From Clostridia bacterium (lineage in GTDB: Bacteria; Bacillota_A; Clostridia; Lachnospirales; Cellulosilyticaceae), in the NCBI GenBank assembly GCA_029239935.1, contig JARBTY010000128.1, forward strand, positions 1 through 8,554: 8,554 nucleotides of DNA. The letters are read 5' to 3'. The notes under the pieces are model-generated. The model saw nothing but the letters and a program-made list of their open reading frames with translations. It had not been told where the DNA came from and did not search any database. Positions 5,912 to 8,554 of this stretch are shown here, piece after piece. Every line of letters begins with the position of its first letter. Positions within the stretch are counted from its first letter, which is position 1. The translations under genes and the position numbers were made by a program.

Positions 5912-8026
5912 ATGAAAAAAACATATAAGACAAAAATAGCTTTTATAGGATGCCTTTTTATGAGTGCTATGATTTGTATGGCATTTCGTATTACAATGAT
6001 TAAAATTGAAAATGGTCAGGAGTATCAAAAACAAGTTTTAAGCAGGCTGCTAAGTCAGGAAAGGCAAATCTATCCCAAAAGAGGAACGATTGTGGAGCGC
6101 AATAATAAAGTGATAGCTGTAAGCACCTTATCTTACCATGTCATTTTATCACCCAAAGATATTTTAGGACTTAAAATAGTTGATAGAGATAAGGTCTATC
6201 AGACGCTTTCAAGATATCTAGGTCAATCACAAGGCAGTATTAAACAGACCGTAGAAGCAAGTCCTAGTTCTCAGTACAGCGTAATGCCATGGGATTTAGA
6301 GAGTAAGAAAGCTAAGCAATTAAAGGAGGAAGGCTTAAGAGGCGTATGGCTTGAAGAAAGCTTCAGCAGGAAATATCCCAAAGAGGCTCTAGCGGCACAG
6401 CTCATTGGGTTTTACAACAAAAACGGTCAAGGGCAATATGGCATCGAGCAGCAATATAATGATGTAATGTTAGGAAAGCAAGGAAGAATATTTTCACAGA
6501 TTCAGGATGAAGCCATTATAACGTCTGAAATTAAATCAGCAGAAAATGGAGCAACCATTGTTCTTACTATTGATGAGGTCATACAGCAATACGTTACAGG
6601 TATCATGAAAAAGTATATTAAAGTATATAAACCCATTAATGCTTCTGCCATCATTATGAATCCTAATACGGGGGAGATTTATAGTATGTTTTCCTATCCG
6701 TATTTTGATCCAAATCATTATAATGACTTAAGAAATGAGCTAGGAAAAGATGTGTGGGATGTTTTGAAAGAAGATGAGAAAGCAAGACAATTAAATCATG
6801 CGTGGCGCAATTACAATATACAGGCGAGTTATGAGCCGGGGTCAACTTTCAAGCCTCTTTTAGTAGCCGCCTCCTTAGATGAAGAGGTCATAAATAGAAA
6901 AGAAATGTATGTGTGTGATGGCTCTGTTATGGTTGCAAAAGAAACTGCACCTATCAGGTGCTGGAAGAGAGAAGGTCATGGCAAGCAAACACTAGAAGAA
7001 GTATTAGCCAATTCATGTAATGAGGGGATGATTGAAATTGGCAGTAAAATGAGTTCAGATATCTTTTTAAAATACATAAATCGATATGGCTTTGGAAAAA
7101 TCTCAAATATTGGCCTTCCCGGAGAAGAAAAGGGGCTTCTGCATCAAAAACTGGGGGTAGTTGAGAGGGCTACCTATTCCATAGGGCAAGGTTTCACATG
7201 CACCCCCATACAGCTTATCACCGCCTTTTCAGCAGTTATTAATGGCGGGCAGTTGTTGCAGCCGTATGTTGTATCAGAAATTATTAGTGAAAACAATGAA
7301 ATGATTTATCAGAGTAAACCTGTCGTAAAAAGACAAGTTATTTCACAAGAAACCTCGCATATTGTAACCGATTATTTACGGAAGGTTGTTGATGGGGGGA
7401 CAGGTGTCAATGCAAGTATAACGGGCTATAATATTGGAGGGAAAACTGGAACAGCAGAAAAACTACCTCGCGGAAATGAAAAATATATTTTGTCTTTTGT
7501 AGGATATGCCCCAACAACTAACCCACAGGTTATAGGTCTTATTGTTTTTGATGAAATTCCTGAGCATTCCGGTGTACCAGCCCATGTATTTAAAGAGGTA
7601 ATGCTTAATATTTTGCCTTATATGAACATTGCATTAAATCTTGATAAAGCAGCACAAAGCGAGCAGACATATAGTGTGCCGGATGTCACAACTATGGATA
7701 TTTATAAAGCCAGTGAAAAACTGGATGCTCAAAACTTAAAGTATGAAATAGTGGGTGTAGGACAAGAGGTTATTAAGCAATATCCAAATGAGGGGGCTCA
7801 GATATTAAAAGGGTCTAAGGTAAAACTTTATGTGCATACAGAAAAACCAGGTGACCTTATGGAAATCCCAGACTTACAGGGATTAACGCTTGAAGAGGCT
7901 ATGCTGTTAACAGGTATAACCTTTAATGTAAGAGGAGAGGGAAAGGGGAAAATAATCACTCAAGTTCCCCAAGCAGGACATAAAATAGAAAAACACAGTC
8001 AAATATTGGTTAAGTTGGCGGAATGA
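5912..8026 (+). CDS. SpoVD/FtsI-like class B PBP with two C-terminal PASTA domains
   Basis: This 704-residue protein has a single membrane anchor (about 9-25) and the pedestal motif RGTIVERNNKVIA (57-69). Its transpeptidase domain carries STFK (Ser311, Lys314), SCN (368-370) and KTGTA (511-515). Two PASTA domains follow (about 588-647 and 650-704), beginning VPDV and IPDL. Cys335, Cys350 and His356 lie in the C-x-G ... CW ... GHG arrangement found in SpoVD-type PBPs, which I recall being reported as zinc-binding near the active site in Clostridioides difficile. SpoVD and FtsI/PBP2B enzymes make septal or spore-cortex cross-links with an FtsW/SpoVE-type glycosyltransferase. Bacillus subtilis SpoVD is slightly shorter, with one PASTA domain. 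GGAG (5901-5904) lies 7 nt before the ATG. The gene is last in the operon and is not next to mraY, murF or ftsW, so it may be an extra copy and not the housekeeping spoVD or ftsI. Confidence 0.92.
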   Translation: MKKTYKTKIAFIGCLFMSAMICMAFRITMIKIENGQEYQKQVLSRLLSQERQIYPKRGTIVERNNKVIAVSTLSYHVILSPKDILGLKIVDRDKVYQTLSRYLGQSQGSIKQTVEASPSSQYSVMPWDLESKKAKQLKEEGLRGVWLEESFSRKYPKEALAAQLIGFYNKNGQGQYGIEQQYNDVMLGKQGRIFSQIQDEAIITSEIKSAENGATIVLTIDEVIQQYVTGIMKKYIKVYKPINASAIIMNPNTGEIYSMFSYPYFDPNHYNDLRNELGKDVWDVLKEDEKARQLNHAWRNYNIQASYEPGSTFKPLLVAASLDEEVINRKEMYVCDGSVMVAKETAPIRCWKREGHGKQTLEEVLANSCNEGMIEIGSKMSSDIFLKYINRYGFGKISNIGLPGEEKGLLHQKLGVVERATYSIGQGFTCTPIQLITAFSAVINGGQLLQPYVVSEIISENNEMIYQSKPVVKRQVISQETSHIVTDYLRKVVDGGTGVNASITGYNIGGKTGTAEKLPRGNEKYILSFVGYAPTTNPQVIGLIVFDEIPEHSGVPAHVFKEVMLNILPYMNIALNLDKAAQSEQTYSVPDVTTMDIYKASEKLDAQNLKYEIVGVGQEVIKQYPNEGAQILKGSKVKLYVHTEKPGDLMEIPDLQGLTLEEAMLLTGITFNVRGEGKGKIITQVPQAGHKIEKHSQILVKLAE

Positions 8027-8076
8027 TACAAAAAACCAATTTTATAGAAAGCATAGATGTTTTGACAGGTAGAACC

Positions 8077-8554
8077 TTACTCATCACCTATTATTAATTG
8101 ACTTTGAGCGTTAAAAAAAGTTTTATAACCCCATTGAACAAATAATATGACAGTTAAGGCCACGCTGCCGAGAATACCAAGCATGATGGCTATTTGATAT
8201 GCAATAGCTGTTATAGGGGAGATGCCGGAAAGAATCTGTCCTGTCATCATGCCAGGTAAAAAAACAATACCCATGCCAACCATAGAGTTGATTGTTGGAA
8301 GAATTGCAGAATCAAATGCATTGTCTACAATTTGTTTTGAAGCCATTTTGGGTGTTGCCCCAAGCATTAGGGCGGATTCAACAAGATGCTTTTGAGTAGA
8401 CATCCCATCTGTAAGCCGCGTGACACCAAGAGAAATGCCTGTCATAGAATTTCCTATAAGCATACCGGCAATGGGGATACAATACCTCGGATCATACCAA
8501 GGGGAAATATTGATGACGATAAGCAGGAAATAAATAAGACTTGATAAAGTACCG
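8077..8554 (-). CDS. fetB: FetB/UPF0014-family ABC transporter permease, N-terminus beyond window edge
   Basis: The minus-strand frame is open from the right edge (first full codon 8553-8551) to the TAA at 8079-8077, giving 158 residues. An ATG at 8463 looks like a start, but the frame continues upstream with family-like sequence (PRYCIPIAGM), so that ATG is the conserved internal Met before LIGNSM. Other family hallmarks are ALMLGATPKMAS, the LPTINSMVGMGIVFLPGMMTG block and a hydrophobic C-terminal segment ending in a short polar tail. Escherichia coli FetB is about 260 residues, so roughly 100 are missing. Family knowledge: FetB is the membrane subunit of the FetAB exporter linked to iron homeostasis; the fetA ATPase would be expected just upstream on this strand. 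It converges on the PBP operon with a 50-bp gap in which I see no convincing terminator. The substrate in this organism is not shown. Confidence 0.88.
   Translation of the reverse strand, partial: GTLSSLIYFLLIVINISPWYDPRYCIPIAGMLIGNSMTGISLGVTRLTDGMSTQKHLVESALMLGATPKMASKQIVDNAFDSAILPTINSMVGMGIVFLPGMMTGQILSGISPITAIAYQIAIMLGILGSVALTVILFVQWGYKTFFNAQSQLIIGDE

Noticed and set aside
8027..8076. Shared terminator between the convergent PBP operon and permease gene
   Set aside because: The only stem I found is the 4-bp pair 8067-8070 / 8074-8077, too short and without an adjacent T-run. No terminator can be supported here.
8461..8463. ATG as the start of the minus-strand permease gene
   Set aside because: The same frame continues to the window edge with FetB-like residues, so this is an internal methionine of a truncated gene.

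Overview
The window is AT-rich and carries typical Bacillota genes: a HelD-type RNA polymerase remodeller, clostridial-style class B penicillin-binding proteins (PBPs) and a SpoVD-like PASTA PBP. Ribosome sites are strong and purine-rich, and genes are tightly packed. The best guess is an anaerobic, probably spore-forming Clostridia member of the Lachnospirales or a relative. That placement rests on protein resemblance, not on any marker gene.

Layout, left to right. Positions 1-2223 (+) hold most of helD, whose 5' end lies outside the window. A factor-independent terminator follows at 2261-2295. Positions 2310-2369 hold a sigma-A-like promoter embedded in a perfect 25-bp inverted repeat. Each arm of the repeat contains a TTACA-NN-TGTAA dyad, the core of BlaI/MecI operators. 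A three-gene operon starts at 2395: a PBP2-like class B PBP (2395-4905), a lipoprotein of unknown function (4920-5897) and a SpoVD/FtsI-like class B PBP with two PASTA domains (5912-8026). The gaps between these genes are only 14 bp. A convergent, partial fetB-type ABC permease gene (8077-8554, minus strand) closes the window.

The main point of interest is the middle operon. It pairs an elongation-type transpeptidase with a division/sporulation-type transpeptidase and puts a secreted lipoprotein between them. It lies outside the usual homes of such genes: no mreBCD/minCD or mraY/ftsW cell-wall neighbours are visible. Its promoter carries what look like two penicillinase-repressor operators. 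My inference is a beta-lactam-inducible set of replacement cell-wall transpeptidases, with the lipoprotein as a possible cofactor or sensor. The regulator genes (blaI/blaR1 type) are not in the window, so this rests on operator architecture and gene content.
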